64,000 nucleotides of DNA, from contig NZ_CALGNH010000033.1 of the NCBI RefSeq assembly GCF_937958655.1, positions 25,599-89,598 of the forward strand, given 5' to 3'. Of the stretch, positions 26,901 to 35,452 are shown one piece after another (the stretch's first letter is position 1; each line of letters starts with the position of its first letter). Below the pieces are notes generated by a model, which was given only the letters and a program-made list of their open reading frames with translations, did not search any database and was not told the DNA's origin. A program made the position numbers and the translations under genes. Origin of the DNA: an uncultured Winogradskyella sp. GTDB lineage: Bacteria > Bacteroidota > Bacteroidia > Flavobacteriales > Flavobacteriaceae.

Positions 26901-27492
26901 TTCCCCCTAAGTCATTTCCATAACCTGTTCCATTTGCACTTACCCCTTTATCCTTTGCATAACTAAAAGAGCATCTATCCACAATTAAACCAAAGACATT
27001 TCTATGGGTTAAACAATTTTCGTTGGTCCCAAAAACAGGGTCGTCATCCTCATAACCATTTCTAAATCGAATTCCTCGCCAAATAATATTATTTGCATTA
27101 GCTATACGAATTGAGGCACCAATTATAGTTATTCCTCCTAAAGGTGCAGAAAACCCATTAACTGTAAAATTACCATAATCGCCATTTAAATTTATTTGTG
27201 TTTCGAGATTAATTACACCACTTACATCAAAAACAATGTATCTGGTATTATTCCTATTTGAAGGATCTGCAAGCGCCCACCGTAGTGAGCCAGGACCGTT
27301 ATTATTTAAATTAGTAACGTGCAAGACATCACCCCCTCGTCCACCAGTTGTATAAGCACCTGCACCATAAGCAGACGGAAATGCAAGCTGTTGTGCTTGT
27401 AAATTTGTAAAGGTTAGGGCTACAAAAAATGTAATATATATAATATCGTATGTATTACTTTGAAGTAGGTTTTTCAAAAAGTTCATTTTCAT
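23998..27492 (-). CDS. Secreted pectate-lyase-like protein with Ig-like repeats and T9SS sorting tail
   Basis: A 1164-residue exported protein. After a signal region ending ...TNLQAQ (about residue 35), a right-handed beta-helix domain of the pectate lyase type follows (GGRGGDVLHVTNLNNNGPGS, then IVDRCSFSYAKDKGVSANG and FRLPKFGG), up to about 450. Then come two BIG2-like domains (about 480-650), one region of unknown type, four Ig/PKD-like repeats of about 80 residues (LTATGG..YLWSxGETT), and a C-terminal T9SS type A tail (FDIFPNPANDHVDI...LYDITGKLI). The catalytic blocks differ from classic PL1: DRCS for DHCS and RLPK for RxPR. It is on the opposite strand inside the polysaccharide locus. 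The upstream TTG at 27507 is less likely than the ATG. Confidence 0.82.
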   Translation of the reverse strand: MKMNFLKNLLQSNTYDIIYITFFVALTFTNLQAQQLAFPSAYGAGAYTTGGRGGDVLHVTNLNNNGPGSLRWALADPSNRNNTRYIVFDVSGVINLETQINLNGDYGNFTVNGFSAPLGGITIIGASIRIANANNIIWRGIRFRNGYEDDDPVFGTNENCLTHRNVFGLIVDRCSFSYAKDKGVSANGTGYGNDLGGNVTIQNNLLGENQQGALLGNSDGAAFGNASFLRNVTSGIRFRLPKFGGEIELDVINNLYHNWDRKAIRGDAYSYKLNLIGNYFQAGNETDDDSTPDPILTTWTNAAMNPLIWDEDNYIDITLQPGLSNYILNYPDQPESIWTPFNSSTNPINPQWFVDSRLPIEGRPLPILNSLSLKDELLPKIGACEYITDNGNVGFYRTDLDVTLVDNVATRDNSSMINSNDYRELALSLISTNPSNSRPSDWYVNNPHIPEIWFSVNVPNGQDHNDISPNGYTWLEEYLNQIDGPPVAAEAVELTPQAITLNVPESISLNPIFTPSNTSDQTGTWTSSNNLVATVSNTGVVSSLTEGETTITFTSNDGDFTDTSIITVTNIVVPLLSIDVSPNSLSLEAGETFQLTKELLPTDTTDILGEWNSSDDSIVFVNNNGIIMAVSEGEATITYTASVSGLSDSITVSVVDTFYGSYQLYNAATDVIIQDLVGDTSINLQNEGNEINFRAIPQGGDQNPEVESVDIQWSGPSSGTWTESNPIYACLPAGNSGSDLSSYIVEEGTYNFTITYYSEDDASGNVVAVDTFLLTFFFDDAPIANAGQDQDICEGTSTLLTATGGAATNYLWNTGETTPTIEVSPTETTTYTVTVSDDEGNSDEDSVTVFVNQFPIANAGEDQTICQGDSITLTATGGDTFLWSNGETTQSINVNPNSNLTYSVEVFSNNCSSEDSVTVFVNPNPNVTIVNGDSVDIMNGDFVTLTATGANSYLWSNGAVQPNIAVNPSQTTTYEVTGSIGECLDQSQVVVNVIPEVEANAGEDVSICFGETITLTATGGDEYEWSTGETTASIDVSPEETSVYTVTVFNALDFDEDSVIVEVDANCTNEEQPTIPDDQADFSFDIFPNPANDHVDIKLVGTAQLTRLYLYDITGKLIMSKRVTNESLNSSTITRLDVSALRPGMYYVKMTDVNRDLNKKLLIK

Positions 27493-28100
27493 TCTGCTAT
27501 TAATCAAATTTGGTTGGGCTTATGCAATATATATATTAATATTACGCCAATATGTCAAAAAGCTAAAATATTCGTTAAAATGCAATTTATTTGTAAGAAT
27601 ATATTTATTAATATATATTTACACCCATAAAAACACAATAAATACGACGAACAACACTTTTTAGATTTCGCAGGATAAAACTTTAAAAATAGTTCGCTTT
27701 TTCTTACGTCTAACTCTTAAAATATAACTGACGTCCGAAATTACTATATAAAAAAAATATGTCTAAATAATTTGAGATGAGTTTATTAGAAGTTATAATC
27801 AAAGTTATTAACAATAAACAGATGTTTATAAGCCATCCAAAATGCAGGGTTTTACCTTGTTTATTAATACTCAAATAGCTTTTAGACGTTTTTTAATGTA
27901 AATCATCATGAAAATTAATACTGCTAGTATAGACTTTTTTAATATTGTCCAATTGTATAAGATTAATATCTTATATACTTGTTTTTTAAATGCTCCCATT
28001 TTAATAACCTACATTGCTACATTAAATAAGAGTAATAAAAATAAGCTTAAAATAAACAGTCAGGTTAAATATGAAATAACCTGCGCGAACAGAAGCATAA
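27493..28100. other. AT-rich intergenic region between lyase and flippase genes
   Basis: Divergent gap of about 600 nt, strongly AT-rich with alternating ATATAT runs (27521-27536, 27601-27620). A 66-codon frame (27908-28108) has low complexity and Asn/Lys-rich composition and overlaps the flippase start; I do not call it. Both promoters of the divergent units should lie here, but no exact TAnnTTTG match with good spacing stands out. Confidence 0.5.
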
Positions 28101-29651
28101 ATGTCTAGAGTCTCCAAATCTTTAAAAAATGCGAAAGTTGGTGTGTTTTTCTTTACCATATCTATCTTTCTGCAGTTCTTTTCCCGAAAAATCTTTCTGG
28201 ATGGTCTTGGTGATGAATTTCTAGGATTAGAATCTACACTTAGAAGTATTTTAGGTTTTTTAAATTTAGCAGAGCTAGGTATTGGTACTGCAATAGGATT
28301 TACACTTTACAAACCTTTATACGATAGTAACCAAAAAGAGATTAATAAAGTTATTGCGCTTCTTGGAGTGCTTTACAAAAAAATTGGGCTCGCTATCTTA
28401 GCTGTTGGAGTTATTATATCCTTATTTTTCCCTATGATTTTTGAGGGTGAAGGATTTTCGCTCATGCTAATCTATTTTGTGTTCTACACACTTTTGGTAT
28501 CTACCCTCCTAGCCTATTTTGTTAACTATCATTCTAGTCTATTTGGAGCGGATCAAAAGGGGTATATCATTCAAAAATATTTTCAAAGTTTCACAATCCT
28601 AAGGGTATTGCTTCAAGTAGTAGTTGTCATCTATTACAAAAATTTTTACCTCTACATTATATTAGAACTTATTTTTAGTATAGGTTACAGCATCGTACTT
28701 AGACAAAAAATTAAGAGCGTTTACCCTTGGCTCATCATTACTTATAAAGAAAAAACGTCCTTAATTAAAGAATATCCCGAGATTATTATAAAAGTAAAAC
28801 AAGTCTTTTTTCATAAGATTAGTCAGTTTATAAAGAGTGGCACAGACAATCTGCTAATTTACGGCCTCATCAATCTTCAAAGTGTAACGCTGTTTGGCAA
28901 CTACTTTTTAGTATTTTCTAAACTGAATAGCTTAATTATGATGGCATTTGCTGGGACAGGTTCTGCGGTTGGTAATTTAATTGCAGAGGATAATAAAGAG
29001 AATATAAAAAAGGTGTTTTGGGAGTTGGTAACCATCCAGTTTTTTATAGCAGGATTTTTTAGTTTAACAATTTACTACACCTTGGATTATCTTATTATGC
29101 TTTGGTTGGGAGAAGAATATATCCTTACACAATTAATCCTAATACTCTTTATAGCCAACTTTTTCTTGACGCAAATTGTAGCTACAATTAATCGTTTTAA
29201 AAATGCCTACGGCCTGTACGCCGATGTTTGGGCAGCAATGACTGAAGCAATTATTAACCTCATTGTATCTTTTATTTTTGGTAAAATATACGGTATTGCT
29301 GGTATTGTGATAGGTACGGTATCTAGCATGTTTGTTATTGGTGTTATTTGGAAACCCTATTATCTTTTTAAACATGGGTTTAAGAAAAGTGTAATGGCAT
29401 ACTGGGTTGGGTTACTCCCTATTCTACTCATTTTTACAGCCTCTACATTGATTATCAACTATAGCATTACAAACTTTATTGAAGTTGATGGTAAAATAAG
29501 TATATTAGAATGGGTATTATATGCCACTAAAGTTAGTTTAGTGGTGGTATTAATTTATGGTACGTTACTTTATTGTTTTATACCAAGTTTTCGTGTGTTT
29601 AGTTTTAGGGTAAAACAATTAGTACTAAAAATGATTAACCTTAATAAGTAA
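28101..29651 (+). CDS. Wzx-type polysaccharide flippase
   Basis: MOP/PST-superfamily transporter of 516 residues with about 12-14 membrane segments starting near residue 12. It would flip undecaprenyl-linked repeat units to the periplasm in a Wzx/Wzy pathway. Segments such as GLESTLRSILGFLNLAELGIG and GTGSAVGNLIAED (about 290) are characteristic of polysaccharide translocases. It opens a run of closely packed genes to the sugar transferase at 37243. The specific substrate is unknown. Confidence 0.88.
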   Translation: MSRVSKSLKNAKVGVFFFTISIFLQFFSRKIFLDGLGDEFLGLESTLRSILGFLNLAELGIGTAIGFTLYKPLYDSNQKEINKVIALLGVLYKKIGLAILAVGVIISLFFPMIFEGEGFSLMLIYFVFYTLLVSTLLAYFVNYHSSLFGADQKGYIIQKYFQSFTILRVLLQVVVVIYYKNFYLYIILELIFSIGYSIVLRQKIKSVYPWLIITYKEKTSLIKEYPEIIIKVKQVFFHKISQFIKSGTDNLLIYGLINLQSVTLFGNYFLVFSKLNSLIMMAFAGTGSAVGNLIAEDNKENIKKVFWELVTIQFFIAGFFSLTIYYTLDYLIMLWLGEEYILTQLILILFIANFFLTQIVATINRFKNAYGLYADVWAAMTEAIINLIVSFIFGKIYGIAGIVIGTVSSMFVIGVIWKPYYLFKHGFKKSVMAYWVGLLPILLIFTASTLIINYSITNFIEVDGKISILEWVLYATKVSLVVVLIYGTLLYCFIPSFRVFSFRVKQLVLKMINLNK

Positions 29652-29656
29652 GTCTG

Positions 29657-30238
29657 ATGATAAAGAGCAGAGAAGATTATAGATACTATTTAGAAAGGGA
29701 TCTTATAGCTTTAGATATTTACAATGGTTCAATAACCAGTAAAATCAAAAATTATTTGTTCCGAGATCCTGTTTGGGCTTTCCAAAGGAGAATGCGTAAA
29801 CTAGAATATTATACAAATTGCAAAAACAAAGGACTATATAAGTTATACATTATATACTTAAAGTTTATGTATCGAAGAATTTCTGTGAAATTAAACTTTT
29901 CAATACCAATAAATGTATTTGGCCCTGGTTTATCGATTGTACATTATGGTACAATTGTAATAAATTACACGACAAAAATCGGTGCTAATTGCAGAATGCA
30001 TGCGTGTGTTAATATTGGTGCGTCTGGTGGAGAAGTTCAAGGACCTAAACTTGGTGACAATGTATACATAGGACCTGGCGCAAAAATATTTGGTAAAATT
30101 AAAATTCCTAATAACACAGCTATTGGAGCAAATGCAGTGGTTAACAAATCTTTTGAAGAAGAAAATACAAGTATTGCTGGTATTCCCGCAAAAAAAATTG
30201 GCTCAATTGATATTACCCAAATAATAAAGCACATTTAA
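29657..30238 (+). CDS. Serine acetyltransferase-like hexapeptide acetyltransferase
   Basis: A 193-residue left-handed beta-helix acetyltransferase: hexapeptide repeats about 95-185 (IVINYTTKIGANCRMHACVNIGASGG and GPKLGDNVYIGPGAKIFG), with a short helical N-terminal part. It resembles CysE/WbbJ-type acetyltransferases but lacks the full N-terminal CysE domain, so sugar acetylation is likelier than cysteine synthesis. It starts 5 nt after the flippase and is 1 nt from the next gene. It could acetylate the amino sugar made by the PglE/PglF-like pair. Confidence 0.75.
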   Translation: MIKSREDYRYYLERDLIALDIYNGSITSKIKNYLFRDPVWAFQRRMRKLEYYTNCKNKGLYKLYIIYLKFMYRRISVKLNFSIPINVFGPGLSIVHYGTIVINYTTKIGANCRMHACVNIGASGGEVQGPKLGDNVYIGPGAKIFGKIKIPNNTAIGANAVVNKSFEEENTSIAGIPAKKIGSIDITQIIKHI

Positions 30239-30239
30239 A

Positions 30240-31202
30240 ATGTATCAGAAGCAAAATCAATCCGTTTATACAAAAATCCGTGAGTCAATTTCCAATTTAT
30301 ACAGAAATTCGGATTTTGGTTATCTATTTATACGTCCTTTTTTTAAAGTTTATGAATTTATTTTAAGATTAGTACCTGATAAAATTATAGTTAAAAAAAG
30401 TTTCAAAAAACATATGGGTTATAGCTTAGATTTAAAAAACCCTAAAACATTAAATGAAAAAATTAATTGGTTAAAACTTTATAACAGAAGAGATATTCAC
30501 ACTTTAGTAGCAGACAAATACAGAGTTAGAGATTATGTTATAGAAAAGATTGGTGAAAAATATCTTATTCCGCTATTATTACACACTAATAATCCCAAGA
30601 GTTTGTCCCCAGAAAACTTACCAAATTCTAGTTTTATCATTAAAACTAATCATGATAGTTCTGGTGGTTTAATAGTGAAAGACCCTAAGGTTATAGACTG
30701 GAAAGATGTACAAAAGCGTTTTAGTAGATTATTAAAGGAAAATCACTATTATAGTACACTAGAATGGCAATACAAACACATAAAACCACATATTGTGGTT
30801 GAAAAACTTTTGACCACAGAGGACGGAAGCATCCCTGAGGATTATAAATTTCATTGCTTTAATGGTAAATTAGAATTTATTATGGTTGATTTTGATCGCC
30901 ATGGAGAATTAAGAACTAGAAACTTGTATGATAGAAATTGGGAGCTACTACCCTGTAAATGGGGCAGACCTAATGGAAAAACACTCGAAAAACCTAGTAA
31001 GTTAAAGGAAATGATATCTGTCGTAGAAAAATTAGCAAAAGATTTTTTATATGTACGTGTAGATTTATACTTTGTGAAAAATCAAATTTATTTCGGTGAA
31101 ATAACCTTTCATCATGCATCTGGTTTTCAAGCTTTTTATGAAAAAGAATGCGATTTAAAATTTGGAGAGAAATTAAACTTAAATTTAATAAATGAAAACT
31201 AA
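30240..31202 (+). CDS. TupA-like ATP-grasp protein
   Basis: A 320-residue member of the TupA-like ATP-grasp family found in surface polysaccharide clusters and thought to join amino acids or similar groups to sugars (TupA itself belongs to teichuronopeptide synthesis). Visible: NEKINWLKLYNRR, FIIKTNHDSSGGL (ATP-binding Lys), PHIVVEKLL and RVDLYFVKNQIYFGEITFHHASG (metal-binding Glu). The first 40 residues are basic. Its end overlaps the next glycosyltransferase by 11 nt. The acceptor is unknown. Confidence 0.8.
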   Translation: MYQKQNQSVYTKIRESISNLYRNSDFGYLFIRPFFKVYEFILRLVPDKIIVKKSFKKHMGYSLDLKNPKTLNEKINWLKLYNRRDIHTLVADKYRVRDYVIEKIGEKYLIPLLLHTNNPKSLSPENLPNSSFIIKTNHDSSGGLIVKDPKVIDWKDVQKRFSRLLKENHYYSTLEWQYKHIKPHIVVEKLLTTEDGSIPEDYKFHCFNGKLEFIMVDFDRHGELRTRNLYDRNWELLPCKWGRPNGKTLEKPSKLKEMISVVEKLAKDFLYVRVDLYFVKNQIYFGEITFHHASGFQAFYEKECDLKFGEKLNLNLINEN

Positions 31203-32265
31203 AATATTCTTTGTACTACCTACTCTCTTTGCTGGCGGTGCAGAACGAGTGATTTCATTTGTTTGTCAAAATTTAGATAAAGAAAAATATGACGCAAAAT
31301 TAATTGTAATAGGGTTTGAGAAAGATTCAAAATTCAAGGTTAATAATGTGCCTGTGATTTATTTGAATAAACCTAGAGTGTCAAATTCTATATTACCTCT
31401 ATTTAAGTTGTTCCTAAGGGAAAAGCCAGAAATTGTTTTAAGTTCAATATCCCATTTAAATTCTTTAATGGGTTTAATTTCGTTTTTCTTTAAAAACATA
31501 AAGTTTATTGGTAGACAAGCAACCATAAATAAAGTCGCTGATAACTATAGAGCAAAAAGAAAAAAGTCATTCTTATTTTCTCTAATTAATTTATCAGATA
31601 TTGGTATTAAAAATCTAGATCATGTAATTTGTCAATCATCTGATATGAAAATAGATTTTTTAGAATGTTATAACTTTAATGCAAAAAATATAACAATAAT
31701 ACATAACCCACTTACTCAAATAAATATTATTAAACACAAAGAAGAAAAAAGCGAGTTTAAAAAATTTATTACCATTGGGAGGTTGAGTAAAATAAAAGGC
31801 CAATTGAGATTATTAGAGGTTTTATCTAAAGTTAATTTTCCTTTTAAATTTACCATTATAGGCAACGGTGCCTTGAAAGATGAAATTTATCATAAAATAA
31901 AAGCGTTGAAATTAGAACAAAATGTAGAACATATTGAATATACAGATAAAGTTTTTGATTACCTTATAAAAAACGACATGTTTCTTCAAGGTTCATATTC
32001 AGAAGGGTTTCCTAATGCTTTATTAGAAAGTTGCTCTGTTGGAGTCCCTGTAATAGCATTTAATGCACCAGGCGGAACCAAAGAAATTATTAAAAATGGC
32101 GTCAATGGTTTTATTGTTGAGAATGAAGAGGAGTTTTTAGCTAAGTTAAATGAAGATGTAGAGTGGAATCCAAAAACCGTTAGAGACTACGTTTATGATA
32201 AGTTTAATAGTAACAAAATATTAACTAATTACGAAGATCTCTTTATGAGAGTGCTTAAAGATTAA
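31192..32265 (+). CDS. GT4-family glycosyltransferase
   Basis: GT-B protein of 357 residues with LPTLFAGGAERVI (about 8-20) at the acceptor side and GSYSEGFPNALLESCSVGVP (about 264-283) with the E-x7-E pair. The ATG overlaps the TupA-like gene end by 11 nt. It is very AT-rich, like its neighbours, which suggests that this section arrived from elsewhere. Transfers one sugar of the repeat unit. Confidence 0.88.
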   Translation: MKTKIFFVLPTLFAGGAERVISFVCQNLDKEKYDAKLIVIGFEKDSKFKVNNVPVIYLNKPRVSNSILPLFKLFLREKPEIVLSSISHLNSLMGLISFFFKNIKFIGRQATINKVADNYRAKRKKSFLFSLINLSDIGIKNLDHVICQSSDMKIDFLECYNFNAKNITIIHNPLTQINIIKHKEEKSEFKKFITIGRLSKIKGQLRLLEVLSKVNFPFKFTIIGNGALKDEIYHKIKALKLEQNVEHIEYTDKVFDYLIKNDMFLQGSYSEGFPNALLESCSVGVPVIAFNAPGGTKEIIKNGVNGFIVENEEEFLAKLNEDVEWNPKTVRDYVYDKFNSNKILTNYEDLFMRVLKD

Positions 32266-32334
32266 TACATTTATCCATTAAACAACAAAAAACTACAATT
32301 ATCGAGTAAATAAGATTAGTAGACCATTTGTTAT

Positions 32335-32342
32335 TATGTTTG
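32335..32342 (+). promoter_or_regulatory. Possible internal promoter -7 box
   Basis: TATGTTTG in the 114-nt gap before the next glycosyltransferase matches TAnnTTTG exactly, 38 nt before the ATG. The -33 element is not clear; AT-rich sequence makes chance matches common. Confidence 0.3.
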
Positions 32343-32379
32343 ACACCAATATGCATAATATCAATAAGATATTAAATAT

Positions 32380-33531
32380 ATGACCCCAAATCAAAAGAAA
32401 AATATCTCTATTCTAAGTATTTCCTTAGGAAGCGGAGGTGCAGAAAAAGTAATAAGCCTGCTACTTAAGGCACTTGTAAAAGACTATAATGTAACTTTAG
32501 TTTTGTTTTACAAAGTATTGCATTTTCCGGTACCCAAAGACGTTAATATCGTAGTGCTATCCGATAATGGTCCCGACAGACCCACCCTTTTAAAATTTAT
32601 GGATTTTTTTAAATTTATTTTTAAGTATCATAAATTTATAAAGAAAAACAACATTGATATTTCAGTTTCTTTTTTAGCGTTTCCTAATCTTATAAATGGT
32701 ATTGTAGCCACTTTTAACAAAAAGGTTAAAACTATAATTAGTGAACGCGGATTCCCTTCTGATAACGTAACTAGTAGACTTTCACTCTATATTTCAAAGA
32801 TTTTCTATCCTGTTTTTTATAATAAATGTGATAAATTATTTTCTAATTCAGTATATATTAACAATGACTTAAAAGCTAACTTTGGTGTTAAAATCCCAAT
32901 GGAGGTTATTTATAATCCTATAGAATTACCTGCCAAAATTATTGATTCTCAAACTTTAAATAAACCCACTAGCACTTTAAAAGTTATAACCGCTGGGACA
33001 CTTAATAAACGAAAAAATCAGATAATGATTGTTAGAGCCGTTGCTGCCTCTCCATTAAAGTTTGACGTTTCAATTTTAGGTGGTGGTGAGTTACAAGAGT
33101 ATTTAACGGACGAAATAAAAAAAGTAAATTTAGACCAACAAATCAATTTAAAAGGTAAAGTAAAAAACGTCAATGACTATTTACTAAACAATCAGTGTTT
33201 TGTATTATCATCATTTACAGAAGGCTTCCCTAATGCCTTAATAGAAGCTATGGCCATTGGTTTACCATGTATTTCTACAAATTGCTTGTCTGGTCCATTA
33301 GAACTCTTAAACGAAAATGAGCCAATTTCTATAAGTGATGGTGAAGTCTTTATAGGAAAATATGGCCTATTAGTTAATAATGATGACCATGCTGCTTTAT
33401 CTAAGGCCTTAGATTACTACCATAACAACCCTAGCGAAAGAGAAAAATTTAGCAGATTAAGCTTAGAAAGAGCTAATGCATATAAATTAGATACAATTTA
33501 TTATAAGTTTAATAAATTTATAACCACTTAA
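32380..33531 (+). CDS. GT4-family glycosyltransferase
   Basis: 383 residues, GT-B fold: ISLGSGGAEKVISLL (about 13-27) and LSSFTEGFPNALIEAMAIGLP with E-x7-E (about 280-300). Similar in style to the genes at 19288 and 31192 but not a close copy. It lies 12 nt before the asparagine-synthase-like gene. Expected role: sugar addition to the lipid-linked repeat; donor unknown. Confidence 0.88.
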   Translation: MTPNQKKNISILSISLGSGGAEKVISLLLKALVKDYNVTLVLFYKVLHFPVPKDVNIVVLSDNGPDRPTLLKFMDFFKFIFKYHKFIKKNNIDISVSFLAFPNLINGIVATFNKKVKTIISERGFPSDNVTSRLSLYISKIFYPVFYNKCDKLFSNSVYINNDLKANFGVKIPMEVIYNPIELPAKIIDSQTLNKPTSTLKVITAGTLNKRKNQIMIVRAVAASPLKFDVSILGGGELQEYLTDEIKKVNLDQQINLKGKVKNVNDYLLNNQCFVLSSFTEGFPNALIEAMAIGLPCISTNCLSGPLELLNENEPISISDGEVFIGKYGLLVNNDDHAALSKALDYYHNNPSEREKFSRLSLERANAYKLDTIYYKFNKFITT

Positions 33532-33543
33532 CACTAATAAAAG

Positions 33544-35448
33544 ATGTGTGGAATTAATGGTTTTATAGCCAAAACAAGCCGCGAAGCGCCTAAAGTAAAA
33601 GATATACTAAACACTATGAATGACCTTATCATTCATAGAGGACCTGATGAAGATGGTGTTTTTGCAGAGCAAAGTATCGACTATACCGTTGGTATGGCCA
33701 TGCGACGTCTTTCTATAATTGATTTATCTTCAGGGAAACAACCAATTTTTTCTGACGACAACCAAATTGTAATCGTTTTTAATGGAGAAATATATAATTA
33801 TAAAATTCTTAAATCTAGATTAGAAGCAGAAGGCGTTAACTTTAAAACCTCTAGTGATACTGAAGTCATCCTAAAAGCCTACGAAAAACACGGCGTAGAA
33901 TCTTTTCAGTGGTTAGACGGTATGTATGGCTTTAGTATCTATGATAAAAGAATAAATAAGCTCTTTATAGCTCGAGATTTTTTTGGAGAAAAACCTTTAT
34001 ACTATACGCATACAGATAATGCGTTTATTTGGGCATCAGAGTTAAAATCCATTATTAAAACTTTAGATGTTACACCTAATATCTCTAAGAAAGGACTCAA
34101 CCTCTATTTTAGGCTAACCTACATACCTGCACCGCATACGATATATGAAAACATTTATAAGCTAGAAGCCAATCATTACATTGCATATGATCTTAATACT
34201 CACCAAACAGAAATTCATAAAATAAATAACGAGTCTCAACCAAAAACTATCGATATTTCTTTTGATGATGCAAAAGCAAAAACTAAAGAACTTGTTTATA
34301 ATAGTGTAGAAAGCAGATCTATTGCCGATGTGGGATTAGGAACATTTTTATCTGGTGGTGTAGACTCATCAATTGTATCACTGTGTTTGTCGCAAGCCAC
34401 AGATAAAAAAATAAATACGTTTTCTATAGGATTTAAAAAAGCATCATACGATGAAACTGATAAATCTAGAGTGGTTGCAGATATGATTGGTAGTAATCAT
34501 CATGAGTTTATTATCGATGAAAATGACCTAAAGAATAACATCCACGAAATTTTGGTGAATTTTGATGAGCCATTTTCAGACACTGCAGCTTTACCCACGC
34601 ACCTACTCTCAGAAAAGACCAGAGAACACGTTACAGTAGCATTAACAGGAGATGGTGGCGACGAAGTTTTTGGTGGTTACAACAAATATTACATTGGTAA
34701 AATGAACAAAAAATATACCAGTGTTGTACCGAAAGCTTTACATAAAACAATAAATAAGTTAAGTAATAAATACCTTATTAATAAAGACGACACCAGAGGT
34801 AAAAAATTTCAGATTAATAAACTTTTAAATGCCATTAACTATAATGGTGATTTTTATTGGGATATTATTTCTTTAGCCAACACTAACAATCAGCTAAAAG
34901 AAATAATGACCGAAAATTATTACCAGAACGATTTATTTCAAGAATATAAAGACACCATTGGTAAACAGAAGATTGAAACTTTAACTGATTTTAGATTGGT
35001 TGACAAAATATTAAGTTTAGAAGGCGGAATGCTCGCTAAAGTTGATAGAACTAGTATGATGACCTCTTTAGAATGTAGAGCACCATTTCTAAACAGAGAA
35101 ATTTGGGAATTTACCAATACGCTTTCTGAAAGCTATTTAATGAAAGGCTGGAATAAAAAATACATTCTAAAAGAAGCTTTTAGAGATCAATTTCCGGATG
35201 AATTTTTAGAAAAAGGTAAAAGTGGTTTTGGTAGTCCAACTGGCGACTGGCTAAGGCAAAGTCTTAAAAAAGAACTCGAAAGTTATATTGAACCAGAAAT
35301 GCTTAAAGATCAAGGTATTTTTAATGTTGACGTCATTACAAAACTGGTAAAAGACCATTTAGATAGTAAAAAGGATAGCACTTTTAGAGTGTGGTCGTTT
35401 TATTGTTTCCAGAAATGGTACAAGTTTAATTTCCTGAATCAAAAATAA
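33544..35448 (+). CDS. asnB: Asparagine synthase-like glutamine amidotransferase
   Basis: A 634-residue class II amidotransferase. The N-terminal Cys2 (MCGINGF) is the glutaminase nucleophile; the synthetase domain has the PP-loop LSGGVDSS (about 268-275) and GDGGDEVFGGYNKYY. In polysaccharide loci such proteins amidate sugar carboxyl groups, for example uronic acids, rather than make asparagine. The presence of ugd and a uronate epimerase in this locus fits that use. Genuine AsnB activity cannot be ruled out. It is 4 nt upstream of the next glycosyltransferase. Confidence 0.87.
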   Translation: MCGINGFIAKTSREAPKVKDILNTMNDLIIHRGPDEDGVFAEQSIDYTVGMAMRRLSIIDLSSGKQPIFSDDNQIVIVFNGEIYNYKILKSRLEAEGVNFKTSSDTEVILKAYEKHGVESFQWLDGMYGFSIYDKRINKLFIARDFFGEKPLYYTHTDNAFIWASELKSIIKTLDVTPNISKKGLNLYFRLTYIPAPHTIYENIYKLEANHYIAYDLNTHQTEIHKINNESQPKTIDISFDDAKAKTKELVYNSVESRSIADVGLGTFLSGGVDSSIVSLCLSQATDKKINTFSIGFKKASYDETDKSRVVADMIGSNHHEFIIDENDLKNNIHEILVNFDEPFSDTAALPTHLLSEKTREHVTVALTGDGGDEVFGGYNKYYIGKMNKKYTSVVPKALHKTINKLSNKYLINKDDTRGKKFQINKLLNAINYNGDFYWDIISLANTNNQLKEIMTENYYQNDLFQEYKDTIGKQKIETLTDFRLVDKILSLEGGMLAKVDRTSMMTSLECRAPFLNREIWEFTNTLSESYLMKGWNKKYILKEAFRDQFPDEFLEKGKSGFGSPTGDWLRQSLKKELESYIEPEMLKDQGIFNVDVITKLVKDHLDSKKDSTFRVWSFYCFQKWYKFNFLNQK

Positions 35449-35452
35449 CGAG

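Noticed and set aside
27908..28108. 66-codon plus-strand frame upstream of the flippase
   Set aside because: Low-complexity Asn/Lys/Ile-rich reading in AT-rich DNA, no recognisable domain, and it overlaps the flippase start.
33544..35448. Ordinary asparagine biosynthesis gene unrelated to the polymer
   Set aside because: Not excluded, but its place 4-12 nt from glycosyltransferase genes on both sides favours a role in the polysaccharide locus.
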